Shown: in pieces, positions 10,842 to 22,800 of the stretch
Numbering within the stretch: position 1 is the stretch's first letter
Layout: every line of letters starts with the position of its first letter
Source: Prunella strophiata
Taxonomy: Eukaryota > Chordata > Aves > Passeriformes > Prunellidae
NCBI GenBank assembly: GCA_036583965.1
Contig: JAZBQD010000033.1
Location: forward strand, 19,429,446-19,493,445
Reading direction: 5' to 3'
Length of the DNA: 64,000 nt
The notes under the pieces: generated by a model
The model's input: the letters and a program-made list of their open reading frames with translations, nothing else
What the model was told of the DNA's origin: nothing
Database searches by the model: none
Translations under genes and position numbers: made by a program

Positions 10842-11547
10842 TCCTACTAGCTGCTGCACTTAATTTAGTGGTTTTGGATTTGTCCTTAGTTGGAGTGGTT
10901 GTGGAGTCACTGTCTGTTCTGTGATTCTGTATCCTAAATACTTCCAGGGAGGAAGTGTCTGTATTATTTCCTTTTGCTACTGTGAGTCCTGCATTCTCCA
11001 CTGCTGAGATGACTTGATCTGTTGTTTCCTGCATTGATGCTTGGTCCTTTGCTGCTACCAAAATATCATCCATATAATGCAATATGAGAAAATTTGGGTA
11101 TTGTGCACGAACTGAGGAGAGTACTTTCACTACAAACCATTGGCATATACTCAGAGAATTCCCCATACCCTCTGGAAGAACAAGCCAATGACATCTTTTT
11201 ACAGGAGCCTGTTGATTAATTGTTGGTATTGAAAAGGCGAACCTGGGTGCGTCATCTGGATGCAAGCGAATACTGAAAAAACTGTCTTTTAAATCAATAA
11301 CAGTTAACTTCCAATCCTTTGGAATCATAAGAGGAGAAGGTAAACCTGATTGCAGAGATCCCATTTCTTGAATGACTTCATTTATTTTTCTGAGATCCTG
11401 CAATAATCTCCATTTTCCACTAGTTGGCTTTTTAATTACAAAACCTGGAGTGTTCCAGGGGCTGTTAGTTGGAGTTAGGTGACCTTTGTTTGACTGTTTC
11501 TCTACCAACTGCTCTAATGCAGCCAGTTTCTCTTCTGGCAAGGGCAT
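10842..11547 (-). pseudogene. ERV reverse transcriptase palm/fingers remnant
   Basis: Minus-strand frame from 11,547 with the conserved blocks TPGFVIKKPTSGKWRLLQDL, LTVIDLKDSFFSIRLH and the catalytic HYMDDILVAA. The frame shifts near 10,960, a few codons after AGLTVAKG, and the coding sequence is then cut by the nested LTR. Motif order and spacing match retroviral RT. Confidence 0.85.
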
Positions 11548-11617
11548 GGATTAGTCCAGATAGGTGTGTTGAATGTCCATGTGAGTTTTAATGTATTATG
11601 TCCATCAATAGCTTTTA

Positions 11618-12360
11618 TTAGGAATCGGTTTCTAGTCTCGCACTCCATTGAGAGAGAATGTCTCTTCCCCAAAGAACTATGTCAGCACCTACAATAAATG
11701 GTCTTGTAGTGGCATCACGACCTTCGGGTCCCTCAAATGTGACTGAGTGCAAGCTACGGTAGCTTTCACAGTGACCACCAATACCTGCCAGTTGGTCCAG
11801 CGTGGGTACGATGGTCCAGTCCTGTGGCCATTTCCATTTCGATATCCAAGTGACGTCAGCTCCGGTGTCTATCAGGCCAACAAGGGTGATGGCTTTCCTG
11901 AGGTGCTTCAGGACACAGGTGAGTTGAGGCTGCCCGAGCTGATGCGCCTGGTCCAAGCGATGAGGGATGTGTTGCTCTGTGAGTCTGGCAGGAGAAAAGC
12001 TCGTGCTATGGCCAGTCCTTTGGGTAAAAAACATGGAGGACATAAAGCTAACACTGTAATTTCCTGTGAACAAGTGACAGATAACACAGTTGGAATGACA
12101 TAGAAACCTTCTGCATGGGACCTGTTCACTCCCACCATTAAGAACTGATGTGGTTGTGGCTCAGGTCCCCACTCTCCTGTGGATATTGTGCGAGCAATGG
12201 CAGTTGTTAGTGTTACTGGCTGGGCTGTAGACAGCTCCAGTCTGGTACCTGGGCATATTGTGCTCGGTAGTCCTGCAAAGATCTGTTGTAGTTCTGTGCT
12301 TGGTTGCCTGTAGTGTTCTCTGGCCCATGGTACAGTGGTTCTTGTGTCCTCGCACGCCAC
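11618..12360 (-). pseudogene. ERV dUTPase-like domain and protease remnants
   Basis: Frame 12,360-11,908 has the features of a retroviral dUTPase: an early PGTRLEL segment, then EGFYVIPTVLSV and a late PKGLAIARAFLLP. Overlapping frame 12,073-11,618 holds the aspartic protease with LIDTGADVTWIS and later IVGADIVLWGRDIL. A dUTPase ahead of protease is the betaretroviral arrangement. Frame changes separate the two, as ribosomal frameshifting or decay would give. Confidence 0.7.
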
Positions 12361-12387
12361 TGAGTCGTGCTCTGCTGCAAGTTTCCC

Positions 12388-13845
12388 TCAAGAGGATACG
12401 AACTGTGTTGGGTGAAAACTGTTAGTATTTTGATAAGGTCCTCTGTATCCACTGTATCTGGGAGCTACCCTTCTTTGCAGTTTTGGACATTCTTTCTTAA
12501 AGTGACCTCTCCTACCACAGGAATAGCATATATCCCTTGGAATCTGCTGGTTTTCAATTGCCCCTTTAAATTCTGCTAGAGCCTCTTCTAAAGTTTGTGC
12601 TTGAATCTCTGCAGCTTTTTCCTGCTGTTTTAAAGTGTTTTCCTGAGCTGTACTGATAGCATTAGCTAGCACTTCTGCCTGCATGGCTGCTGCATGTTCA
12701 GGGGTCCCCAGTCTGTTACAAGCATCCACTAGCTGTGTTAGGGTGGGCTCAGGGTCTTTTGGTAATGCACACAATACCTTTTTGCAGCTTGGATTTGCAT
12801 TGGAAATTGCAAGCTGTTTTAATAGTTCTTGTCTGGCTTGCTCTGTTGGAATTTGCTTATCCAGTGCTAATTTTAAACGGTCCAAAAATTTAATATACGG
12901 TTCATCCACCCCTTGTTTAATTTCTGTAAAATCTAGCTCTGCTTTGTTGCCATCAGGGACTTGGAACAGGGCAGTTTTTGCTGCTTCCCGGATATCCTGA
13001 AGGATTTGTCTGTTAAGTGTCCTTGCCTGTGCTTGTGGGTCTATGTGGGCTCCTTCCCCTGCAAGCTGATCTATAGCTATATTTGCAGTGGCTGGGGTTC
13101 CTGCATAACCTCTTAAAAGGTCATTTAATAACCGTTTCCAAGCCAGTTCCCACAGAGAATACTCTGTCAGAGACAGCAAAGATGTAAGTAGTTGTTTTAA
13201 ATCTTGGGGGGGTGAATACATTTGCTGTAAAGATGGCTTCTAATAGAGCTCTGAAATATGCTGAATCTCTCCCATATAAGCGAGAGGCTTTGCAGATCTC
13301 TTTTAGTTCTGTGAAGCTGACTTGTTCCCAGTGTGACCTTCCTGCAGCTGTATATTTCACTGGAAACACTTTAAGTTTTGAAGCTATGTTCCATTCTCCT
13401 TCCTGGACTGCCTCCTTTCTTACCCTATGCGAGGTATCTGCTCTTTCTGGTGTATAACATTCGTCCTCCGATTTTGAGAGGCCACTCTGGGATGTGTATT
13501 TGTATTTATTATTTGGAATCGGCTCCAACACTTCCCCCAATGTGGGTGCCACCGTTTTGGGCAGCGTCTTTTCCAGCAGGCCACATCCGCTCCCCACGCC
13601 GGGCAGGCTGTGGGTGTGCCGTCCTGGGGAGCGGGCGGGGAGCAGGGGCAGGGAGGAGGATCGGGCCGGCCCACAGCAGGGGAGCGCCCCGCGTCAGAGG
13701 GGCAGGAGCTGAGTGAGGAAATGGAGTCCTGGGAGCCTGAGGATGGGACACGCCCACAAAGGGGGGAGCTCTGTAACATGGCGTCGGCCACGTGGAGTAT
13801 CACAGGGCATGGATTCAGCTGGGCTTTTTTCAGTTTTACTGCCAA
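12388..13845 (-). pseudogene. ERV gag remnant (capsid, nucleocapsid)
   Basis: The capsid N-terminal part lies in the frame 13,597-13,121 (VKYTAAGRSHWEQVSFTELK). Capsid C-terminal and nucleocapsid lie in 13,221-12,388, with a major-homology-like segment (VDEPYIKFLDRLKLAL) and one zinc knuckle CYSCGRRGHFKKEC (C-X2-C-X4-H-X4-C). A proline/serine-rich frame, 13,845-13,420, probably derives from the region between matrix and capsid. Frames are broken. Confidence 0.8.
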
Positions 13846-13990
13846 AATTTATGGATTTTGTGCGTCTGAGGCTACTTTTGAGAGGAAGTCGAGGGATATT
13901 TATCAGGGTAGATGTGTGGGAGGAAAAAGAGTTTATACTAGCTTGGCCAGAGCAGATATACTTCTCTTTTCCCAAAGTTTGTAAAGGAGG

Positions 13991-15925
13991 TTGAGGTGGG
14001 CCAGCTGGTCTGGCTACCTTGTGGATGCCCTCCCATGGTTTTTGCCTGCATTATCAGCTTGTTCCTGTGGACGTGCTGCCACCACCCAGAACAGGATAAA
14101 AAGATACTGTCTCATTTATAGAAATAGAGCCTAACAGGGTATCTCCTCAAAAATTAAAGGTACCCTATGTAGTACCAGACAGCTCACTGAAATAGCTCCT
14201 AATGTTAAAAAAACTATCAAGAGAAAACATAGAAAAAAAAGTATTTACTCTTCATTATAAAGAAAACTGAAATAACGATTTCAATCCCTAGGTCCTTGCA
14301 AAACGAATTACATCAGCTTTATTTCTACCTCAAATTACCTCCAGTAAAGCATTAAAACAATTTTACCAGTTAGGGTGTTAGCTGAGTAAAGATGTCAATA
14401 CTACTTCCATTACAATTACTGACATAATGACAGATGTTAGTGCTGTCAAACATACAACCTTACAAAACAGAACCCACATCAATTTTCTTTTACTAGAACA
14501 CAGACATAGTTGTTAAGATTTTGAAAGACTGTGTTATATAAACTTACCTGACCATTCAATGTCTATCCACAAACGGCTTCAGAAACTGAGAGATTTGACA
14601 AATCAAATTAAAACAAACGATAGATCATAGTGAGATGACTTCTTTGAAGGATAGAGTTTTCCACCTTAGCTAAAAGAGCTTTACAAAATAAGTTTACATG
14701 CAATGATTATTGTCATAACAATGTTAGTAATAGTACCTTATGCACTTCACTGTATACAACAAATGATGAACAAGACCATCAAAGAAGTTTTCCTGTCCAA
14801 GAGAGAGGGGGAAATGTGCAAAATGGATTTGTAGAAAGTTCTCAAGGCCTGACAGAAGACCCACACTGTATGCTTCTGTATGAAAACTTTGAGATAAGAA
14901 ATGCTGACTTAGAAATGCCACGGAATAAGACAGATATTGTTAAGAGAGAAACAGAGCTAGAAAAAAGGTTCAAAAAATGGCCTTACAAATAAGACTAGAT
15001 ACCTTAGAGAAATAGAACTATGAAAGATGCATTGCAGTAGGACCCACGAGGGGTAGTTTTAGATGATTGGCTTTAAGGCACCTACAGCATGGTGTGGCAA
15101 AAAGCTGATAGCCAAGAAATGCTTATAGTGTTTGGTAATTCAGAAACAGTCAGCTTCTGATTGTGATACTGTGAAGTATAACACCTGTATTGTCTCACCC
15201 TTCTCATGAGACTGAAAATGAAATAAAAGTTTTTAAAATGCCTCTCAGTTACCCCATCTCTGGCTCAGAGAAGGGTATTGTCTGACACTCCTCCAGTGGC
15301 ATGCCCAGGAAAAGAGGGAAGCCATCAGTAAGTGCTTGCCTTGAGAACAATGGAATGAGGCTGGACTCTGAAGGAAGTCCTTCATAGCTTGAGGGATGAG
15401 CTCAGAGCCCGAGAGAAACTGGGCCTGTGGCACCCCCAGATCTCTTATGAGCAGAGTGGGGATTTGCCCCCTAGGCCTCATCTGTTCACCCAGGGACACA
15501 TGGTGAACACACACACACACACAGAAGATGGCTCAGCCCTGTTGCTGCTCCCTGAGTGTCATCTTTGGGTCCCTCTAAAGGCATGCAGGGGGTCTGGGTC
15601 ACCTCTGTGCTCTGCAGGGGGCTGGGGACACCCAAAAGTTGTGCAGGGAATTGAATGCATGTCCAAAGGTGCGCAGGGGCCGAGGGACACCTGTAAATTG
15701 AGCAGGGGTCAGTGGTCTATTGTGAGGCACACAGGGGGATTTTAGGGTGGCTGAGGACACCCATAAGATGTGCAGTGGGTTTGGGTATCCCCTAAAGCAT
15801 GCAGCTACTCTGATGGCCTGTGTTGCATTATTTTTGTAAGCTATGGCATCAAGTCCTTCACTTTTTCAAAACGGACCAAAGGCCAGCACAGTGGCAGAGC
15901 TGCTGCTGCCTGCAATAGTGGGAAT
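13991..15925. other. AT-rich interval without recognised gene, short direct repeats at right
   Basis: No convincing coding region, LTR or tRNA seen from 13,991 to about 15,240. At 15,490-15,800 there is a short (AC)n and a series of loose direct repeats of about 45-60 bp, each with a core like GTGCAGGGG followed by GGGACACC. Related wording (GTGAGGCACACAGGG) recurs at 57,690. Duplicated at about 46,990-49,200. Confidence 0.5.
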
Positions 15926-16356
15926 TGTTATAAATGAGCACAAAAGGCCATTGTTCCAATTAAGTGTATAATTTATTAAAGCGGAGAAAGCGGAAGCAAA
16001 GCGCAGCACTGGGCGGCAGGGGAGTCACCGCTCCACCAACTGCCGCACCTAATCCCGTGCTCAGTCCTCTCTTATACTCTTCCCGTTTCCGGGTTGAGTC
16101 ACCCTCTCTGACTTGTCTGCGTATGCTCCAGATGTTGCTAGGGGGTCTTCCTCTTGCGTGTCCTTCTGTCCTTGGAACATCCTGCAAAGCACTTGTAACA
16201 CAGCTGGGTTATGAAAGCTCAGCTACATTCCTCTTGCGGTTGGCTAATTCCTGTTTATGCAAGCAACTAACAGCAAAGCTTTATCATATGCATCATATCT
16301 TCACCTTGTGGTTACATAGTTTTCCCAATGAACAAAAAGGTCACTATTCCCTCACA
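15926..16356 (-). mobile_element. Solo LTR upstream of gene B
   Basis: A 431-bp element, minus strand TGTGAGGGAATAG...TTATAACA, flanked by perfect 5-bp duplications GGAAT (15,921-15,925 and 16,357-16,361). AATAAA on the minus strand lies about 50 bp from its 3' end. It ends about 430 bp before the gene B start codon. The second copy is at 49,208-49,648. Confidence 0.85.
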
Positions 16357-16556
16357 GGAATCACCAACATGAGTTGAATTTTGGACTTGACATTGCTGTT
16401 GCATATAGAACCATGAAATGTCTCATTTGTCCAATGCCATATCATGCAGTTCGTGTGAAAAAAAGGTAGCTTTCAGACAGCTTCTGGGAGGGACATACTC
16501 TATTCATTGGAAGGGCACCTCTGGAGATCCATATCCAAAAAATCCTGCCCCAGCCT

Positions 16557-16625
16557 TGAGGTCACAGCAGGCTCTGGGGTCACAGCAGGCTGAGGTCACA
16601 GCAGGCTCTGAGGTCACAGAGGTCC
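16557..16625 (+). promoter_or_regulatory. AGGTCA/GGGTCA repeats upstream of gene B
   Basis: Short counterpart of the gene A minisatellite: three GAGGTCACAG and one GGGGTCACAG element spaced about 17 bp apart in the same orientation relative to the start codon. Position upstream of exon 1 and conservation at all four family members suggest a promoter element. No TATA box was found near it. Confidence 0.4.
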
Positions 16626-16789
16626 CAGAGCCCCGTGCTTGCACAGCACCACAAGGACCGAGCACTCAGTGCTTGAGCACAACTGTTGCGGCAGCAGCGG
16701 CGGTGGCAGCAGTGGTGCTGACATTGGGACAGCGGTGTCAGGACAGTGGTGGCAGCAGCAGCTGCGGGACTGGCAGAGGGCAAGGCACC

Positions 16790-16886
16790 ATGGCCCTTGC
16801 TCTGCGCCTCTTCCTCCTGCTCCTCCTGGCCGTGGCCCTGCCTGCCAGGGCTGCCCAGGCTGCTCCTCTGCAAGCGCGGGGAGCAG
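16790..16886 (+). CDS. Gene B exon 1, signal peptide
   Basis: ATG at 16,790; 97 nt; donor GCAG/GTGAGC. Encodes MALALRLFLLLLLAVALPAR then AAQA/APLQARGA, a typical secretory signal with predicted cleavage after AQA (residue 24). Ends in phase 1, matching every later exon of the family. Confidence 0.8.
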
Positions 16887-19800
16887 GTGAGCCGGCAGCC
16901 TGGCTCCCCTTTCCCGGGACAGGGCTCCCTGCTCCCTGGGAAGCGCTGGGGATGGTTTTCCCCAAGGCTTTAGAGAGGGTTTCCTCTGTGGGAGGGAGAG
17001 AGCCCCCAGGGGCCTGGGGCTGCCCCTGTTTCCTCTCCAGGAATGTTGCACAGGGCCTGCAAAGGGATGGAGAGTGGCCAGGAGCCAGCCCAGGGCTCCC
17101 CAGGCCCCTGTGCAGCTTTGGCCTTGTCCATTCACATGTGGCCCCCACAGCCTTACCCAACACCCCTGCAGTGCCCAGCTCCCTGAGGCAGAAGGAGATC
17201 CCAGCACACCATGGAAATAGTTCTCATCTCTCCTCCCCTCTAAACTGGGATCACAACTTGCATTATCTGGATGCCTTATTGGATGATAGCTTGAGAATGT
17301 TGGAGAATGCTGGAGGAAAATTCTCAAGGCGCCTTTCCTGAGAGAATAATCAGAGTCCATGTGGCAAAAACTCACTCATGAGCCATTTCCCTTTAACATA
17401 ATCTCAAGGCTGAGAGAATCTGGAAGCCTTGCCCTGCTCCCTTCTGGAGCCCTTAGTGATCCCACAGGATCGCTGTCAGTGGGAGGAAGGAGCATTTAGC
17501 TGTCCATCTTCCTCCTGTGTGCAATGCCAGTTTGTCCTTCTTGTGCCTTGTGTAGCCAAGGAGAAGAGCAGAGAGGGAAGGGGCCGGGCCCAGGGCTGTG
17601 CCCCAGTGCTGAGCCTTTTGTGCAGCCTGAGGAGCTCCTACAGTGCCACGGGAGCTGTTCTGTCCTGCCTTTCTTTGCAGCTGAACCTGTTGGTGAAGGT
17701 GGTGCAGCTTCCCAACCCACGTCCAGGACTGAGCCTCTGGGAGATGGTGAGGGTAGGTCAAGGCCTTTCCCCAGGGAGAGCTGCCAGCTCAGAGCCCAAA
17801 ACTCTGCCGGGAGGGCAGAGATGACAGAAGCTGCTGTGGCTGGTGAGTTAAAGGTGTGTCTGCAGGGAGGACTTTCCGAGGTCCTTTGGTGGTTGCAGCA
17901 CACAAGCCCAGCTCCCATCGCAGGGGTGAGTAGTGTATCCCTGCTGACCCCATAGGCTGAGCCCTGGTTTTCTGGGAACCATTCATGAGAAATGGTACTC
18001 TGTCGCTCTAAGGTCCTCCAATGGCAGAGAACAAAGCTACAGGACAGAAGAACCCCCATGAGCCATCCAAACACATGGGGGAAATGCTGAAGGAAATGCT
18101 GCAGGGAGGACAAGGTGGGTGCACTTCCCTCAGCCTTGTCCTGGGACTCAGCAGCCGGGGGCTTTCGCTGCACATCTGGACACGCCGTGCCCGGCACAGC
18201 GGGAAGGGATCCATGGCAGCCTCGCTGCCCTGCTGCTGCTTTCACGGCCTGCAGGGCTGTTTGCCAGCCTGGCCTGGCTGCAGCTTCTGCCCAGCCTCTT
18301 CAGCCAGGCATTTGGCATCAGCTGACAGGGAGCCCAAACTGCACCACGAGCCACGCACACCCTGAGATCCTCTGCAATTTCCTGATTTCTCTCCGGGGAG
18401 ATCAGGAGGGGTGGTAGTTTGGAGAAGGGAGAGCCCTGGCCCAGCTCCAAAGCTTGGATGACTTCCAGAACCTTATGAATGGCTTTGTGAAGCATTGCCT
18501 CCTGAAGATGCCACCTTCCCATTGGGGAACCGCCTCAGCTGATCCAGCTGTGCCTTTTCGTTTCTCCAGAGTTGGAAGGAGTGACTGTGCTAAAGGCGGC
18601 ATTTCCCGGAGGAAGCAGTGGCTCATTGGCAGCCTCTGCTGCAGGAAGGGAGGCGATGCCAGGCACAGTCACAGGAGGTAATTGCTGTGCCTCTGGGCCT
18701 GAGCCCTGCTGAGCCTTGAGCTGCCCTCTCTGCTACTTGGCAGTGCGGGCACAGCCGGGACAAGACCGGCACAGCCCAGAGGAATTATCCCCAGCAGGCT
18801 CAGGGCACTCGGGTACTGAGCAGTCCTGCTGGGGTCCCTCCGTGGGAGACACATCCCAAAACCTGGGAGTGACTGCATGGGGTGCCTATGGTGGGGAAAG
18901 GGCAGAGGGGGAGAGCAAGGCTCCAGTGTGTCCTGACAGGGCCTGGCTATGTGCCCTTGGGCTGGGGGAGGTGTCCCAGGGGAAAGAGGCATGGAGAGAA
19001 AGAGGAAGGTAGAAAGGGAGAGAAGGTAGGAGGGACAGTGGGATAGTTGTGGCACTGCCTGCTGCAGTTTTCCCCTGGGATTTAGGGAGGATTTACTGTA
19101 TGAGTATGAGAGAGCCTAACAGCCCCTGAGCTGCCCCAGCCACCTCCCCAGGGATGTTGCACAGGTCCAGCAATGGAAGTGGAGAGTAGCCAGGAGCCAG
19201 CCCAGAGCCCCCCAGGCCCATGTGCACCTTTGTCCTTGTCTATTGACATCTGGCTCTCACAGCTTTACCCAACCCCCATGAAGTGCCCAATTACCTGATG
19301 CAGAAGATCCTAGCACACCTTGAAAAATGTTCTCATCTGTGCTCCCTTCTAGATGAGGTTGCTGGGAAGGCTTCTCCATTAGCTTGGCTGCATAATGTTT
19401 TGAAGCCTTCTGGGCCTCCTTCAGGTATGTTCTCACTTCGACTGGCAGCAGCAAGGTGACAGAATCTTCTTTGACTCTTGAGTTACATATGTGTCTGCAG
19501 GGAGGACTTCTACAGCTCCTTTGCTGGTCAGTGTGCAGAAGCCCATCTCCCATCGCAGGGGTGAGTAGTGTGTCCCTGCTGACCCCACAGGCTGAGCCCT
19601 GGTTTTGTGGGAACCATTCTTGGGAAATGGAACTACTTTCTGTTAAGATCCTCTGAGAGGGAAGAACAAAGGCACAGGAGAGAAGAAACCCCATGAGACA
19701 AACAACATCCGGGAACAAATTGTGACAGAACTGCACAAAGGGCAAGGTGGGTGCATTTCCCTCAGCCTTGCCCTGGGACTCAGCAGCCGGGGGCTTTCGC

Positions 19801-22800
19801 TGCACATCTGGACACGCCGTGCCCGGCACAGCGGGAAGGGATCCATGGCAGCCTCGCTGCCCTGCTGCTGCTTTCACGGCCTGCAGGGCTGTTTCCCAGC
19901 CTGGCCTGGCTGCAGCTTCTGCCCAGCCTCTGCAGCCAGGCATTTGGCATCAGCTGACAGGGAGCCCAAACTGCACCACGAGCCACGCACACCCTGAGAT
20001 CCTCTGCAATTTCCTGATTTCTCTCCGGGGAGATCAGGAGGGGTGGTAGTTTGGAGAAGGGAGAGCCCTGGCCCAGCTCCAAAGCTTGGATGACTTCCAG
20101 AACCTTATGAATGGCTTTGTGAAGCATTGTCTCCTGAAGATGCCACCTTCCCATTGGGGAACAGCCTCAGCTGATCCAGCTGTGCCTTTTCGTTTCTCCA
20201 GAGTTGGAAGGAGTGACTGTGCTAAAGGCAGCATTTCCCGGAGGAAGCAGTGGTTCATTGGCAGCCTCTGCTGCAGGAAGGGAGGCGATGCCAGGCACAG
20301 TCACAGGAGGTAATTGCTGTGCCTCTGGGCCTGAGCCCTGCTGAGCCTTGAGCTGCCCTCTCTGCTGCTTGGCAGTGCGGGCACAGCCGGGACAAGACCG
20401 GCACAGCCCAGAGGAATTATCCCGAGCAGGCTCAGGGCACTCGGGTACTGAGCAGTCCTGCTGGGGTCCCTCCGTGGGAGACACATCCTGAAACCTGGGA
20501 GTGACTGCATGGGGTGCCCATGGTGGGGAAAGGGCAGAGGGGGAGAGCAAGGCTCCAGTGTGTCCTGACAGGGCCTGGCTATGTGCCCTTGGGCTGGGGG
20601 AGGTGTCCCAGGGGAAAGAGGCATGGAGAGAAAGAGGAAGGTAGAAAGGGAGAGAAGGTAGGAGGGACAGTGGGATAGTTGTGGCACTGCCTGCTGCAGT
20701 TTTCCCCTGGGATTTAGGGAGGATTTACTGTATGAGTGTGAGAGAGCCTAACAGCCCCTGAGCTGCCCCAGCCGCCTCCCCAGGGATGTTGCACAGGTCC
20801 AGCAATGGGAGTGGAGAGTAGCCAGGAGCCAGCCCAGAGCTCTCCAGGCCCATGTGCACCTTTGGCCTTGTCTATTGACATCTGGCTCTCACGGCTTTAC
20901 CCAACCCCCATGAAGTGCCCAATTGCCTGATGCAGAAGATCCTAGCACACCTTGAAAAATGTTCTCATCTGTGCTCCCTTCTAGATGAGGTTGCTGGGAA
21001 GGCTTCTCCATTAGCTTGGCTGCATAATGTTTTGAAGCCTTCTGGGCCTCCTTCAGGTATGTTCTCACTTCGACTGGCAGCAGCAAGGTGACAGAATCTT
21101 CTTTGACTCTTGAGTTACATATGTGTCTGCAGGGAGGACTTCTACAGCTCCTTTGCTGGTCAGTGTGCAGAAGCCCATCTCCCATCGCAGGGGTGAGTAG
21201 TGTGTCCCTGCTGACCCCACAGGCTGAGCCCTGGTTTTGTGGGAACCATTCCTGGGAAATGGAACTACTTTCTGTTAAGATCCTCTGAGAGGGAAGAACA
21301 AAGGCACAGGAGAGAAGAAACCCCATGAGACAAACAACATCCGGGAACAAATTGTGACAGAACTGCACAAAGGGCAAGGTGGGTGCATTTCCCTCAGCCT
21401 TGCCCTGGGACTCAGCAGCCGGGGGCTTTCGCTGCACATCTGGACACGCCGTGCCCGGCACAGCGGGAAGGGATCCATGGCAGCCTCGCTGCCCTGCTGC
21501 TGCTTTCACGGCCTGCAGGGCTGTTTCCCAGCCTGGCCTGGCTGCAGCTTCTGCCCAGCCTCTGCAGCCAGGCATTTGGCATCAGCTGACAGGGAGCCCA
21601 AACTGCACCACGAGCCACGCACACCCTGAGATCCTCTGCAATTTCCTGATTTCTCTCCGGGGAGATCAGGAGGGGTGGTAGTTTGGAGAAGGGAGAGCCC
21701 TGGCCCAGCTCCAAAGCTTGGATGACTTCCAGAACCTTATGAATGGCTTTGTGAAGCATTGCCTCCTGAAGATGCCACCTTCCCATTGGGGAACAGCCTC
21801 AGCTGATCCAGCTGTGCCTTTTCCTTTCTCCAGAGTTGGAAGGAGTGCCTGTGCTAAAGGCAGCATTTCCCGGAGGAAGCAGTGGTTCATTGGCAGCCTC
21901 TGCTGCAGGAAGGGAGGCGATGCCAGGCACAGTCACAGGAGGTAATTGCTGTGCCTCTGGGCCTGAGCCCTGCTGAGCCTTGAGCTGCCCTCTCTGCTGC
22001 TTGGCAGTGCAGGCACAGCCAGGACAAGACCGGCACAGCCCAGAGGAATTATCCCGAGCAGGCTCAGGGCACTCGGGTACTGAGCAGTCCTGCTGGGGTC
22101 CCTCCGTGGGAGACACGTCCTGAAACCTGGGACTGACTTCATGGGGTGCCCATGGTGGGAAAAGGGCAGAGGGGGAGAGCAAGGCTCCAGTGTGTCCTGA
22201 CAGGGCCTGGCTATGTGCCCTTGGGCTGGGGGAGGTGTCCCAGGGGAAAGAGGCATGGAGAGAAAGAGGAAGGTAGAAAGGGAGAGAAGGTAGGAGGGAC
22301 AGTGGGATAGTTGTGGCACTGCCTGCTGCAGTTTTCCCCTGGGATTTAGGGAGGATTTACTGTATGAGTGTGAGAGAGCCCCTGAGCTGCCCCAGCCGCC
22401 TCCCCAGGGATGTTGCACAGGGCCTTCAAAGAGTGTGGAGAGTAGCCAGGAGCCAGCCCAGAGCTCCCCAGGCCCATGTGCACCTTTGGCCTTGTCTATT
22501 GACATCTGGCTCTCACCGCCTTACCCGACTCCCTAGCAGTGCCCAGTTCCCTGAGGTAGAAGGGGATCCCAGCACACCCTGAAAAATGTTCTCATCTGTG
22601 CTCCCTTCTAGATGAGGTTGATGGGGAGGCTTTTCCCTTAGCTTGGCTGCATAAAGTTTTGAAGCCCTTGGAGCCTCCTTCAGGTATGTTCTCACCTTCC
22701 CACCATGGAGTGATCATTGACAACCTGGCAGGAACCAGGTGATAGAAGCTTCTCTGGTGTCGTGCCCTTGAAAAGACAGGTGTCTGCTAAGGAAGGCAGG

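Larger units (their letters stand above)
7329..13990 (-). mobile_element. Betaretrovirus-like ERV, env-less and decayed
   Basis: Minus-strand order is gag, dUTPase-like, protease, reverse transcriptase, RNase H, integrase, polypurine tract, 3' LTR. The coding parts lie in several frames with stops and frameshifts, so the element is inactive. Only about 300 bp separate the integrase end from the purine tract, so env is absent. A solo LTR of another family interrupts the polymerase. No matching 5' LTR could be found beyond gag; the upstream boundary is approximate. A second copy lies at 40,491-46,990. Confidence 0.85.
18115..22750 (+). repeat. 1,632-bp tandem repeat array within gene B
   Basis: Identical landmarks (start of the intron after beta) fall at 18,115, 19,747 and 21,379, exactly 1,632 bp apart; the next is at 23,729, displaced by the LTR insertion, then 25,024 and 27,200 with lower similarity. 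Each unit carries one gamma-delta-alpha-beta set. Confidence 0.9.

Noticed and set aside
13534..13551. A tRNA-Lys-like primer-binding site on the minus strand (TGGCACCCACATTGGGGG)
   Set aside because: It lies within an open gag frame leading into capsid, has several mismatches to the known site, and no LTR end precedes it.
18119..18325. A 68-codon frame repeated in every beta intron (LAALLLLSRPAGLFASLAWL)
   Set aside because: It has no ATG start (GTG only), is out of frame with beta, and its conservation follows from recent duplication; the in-frame read-through is the more interesting reading.
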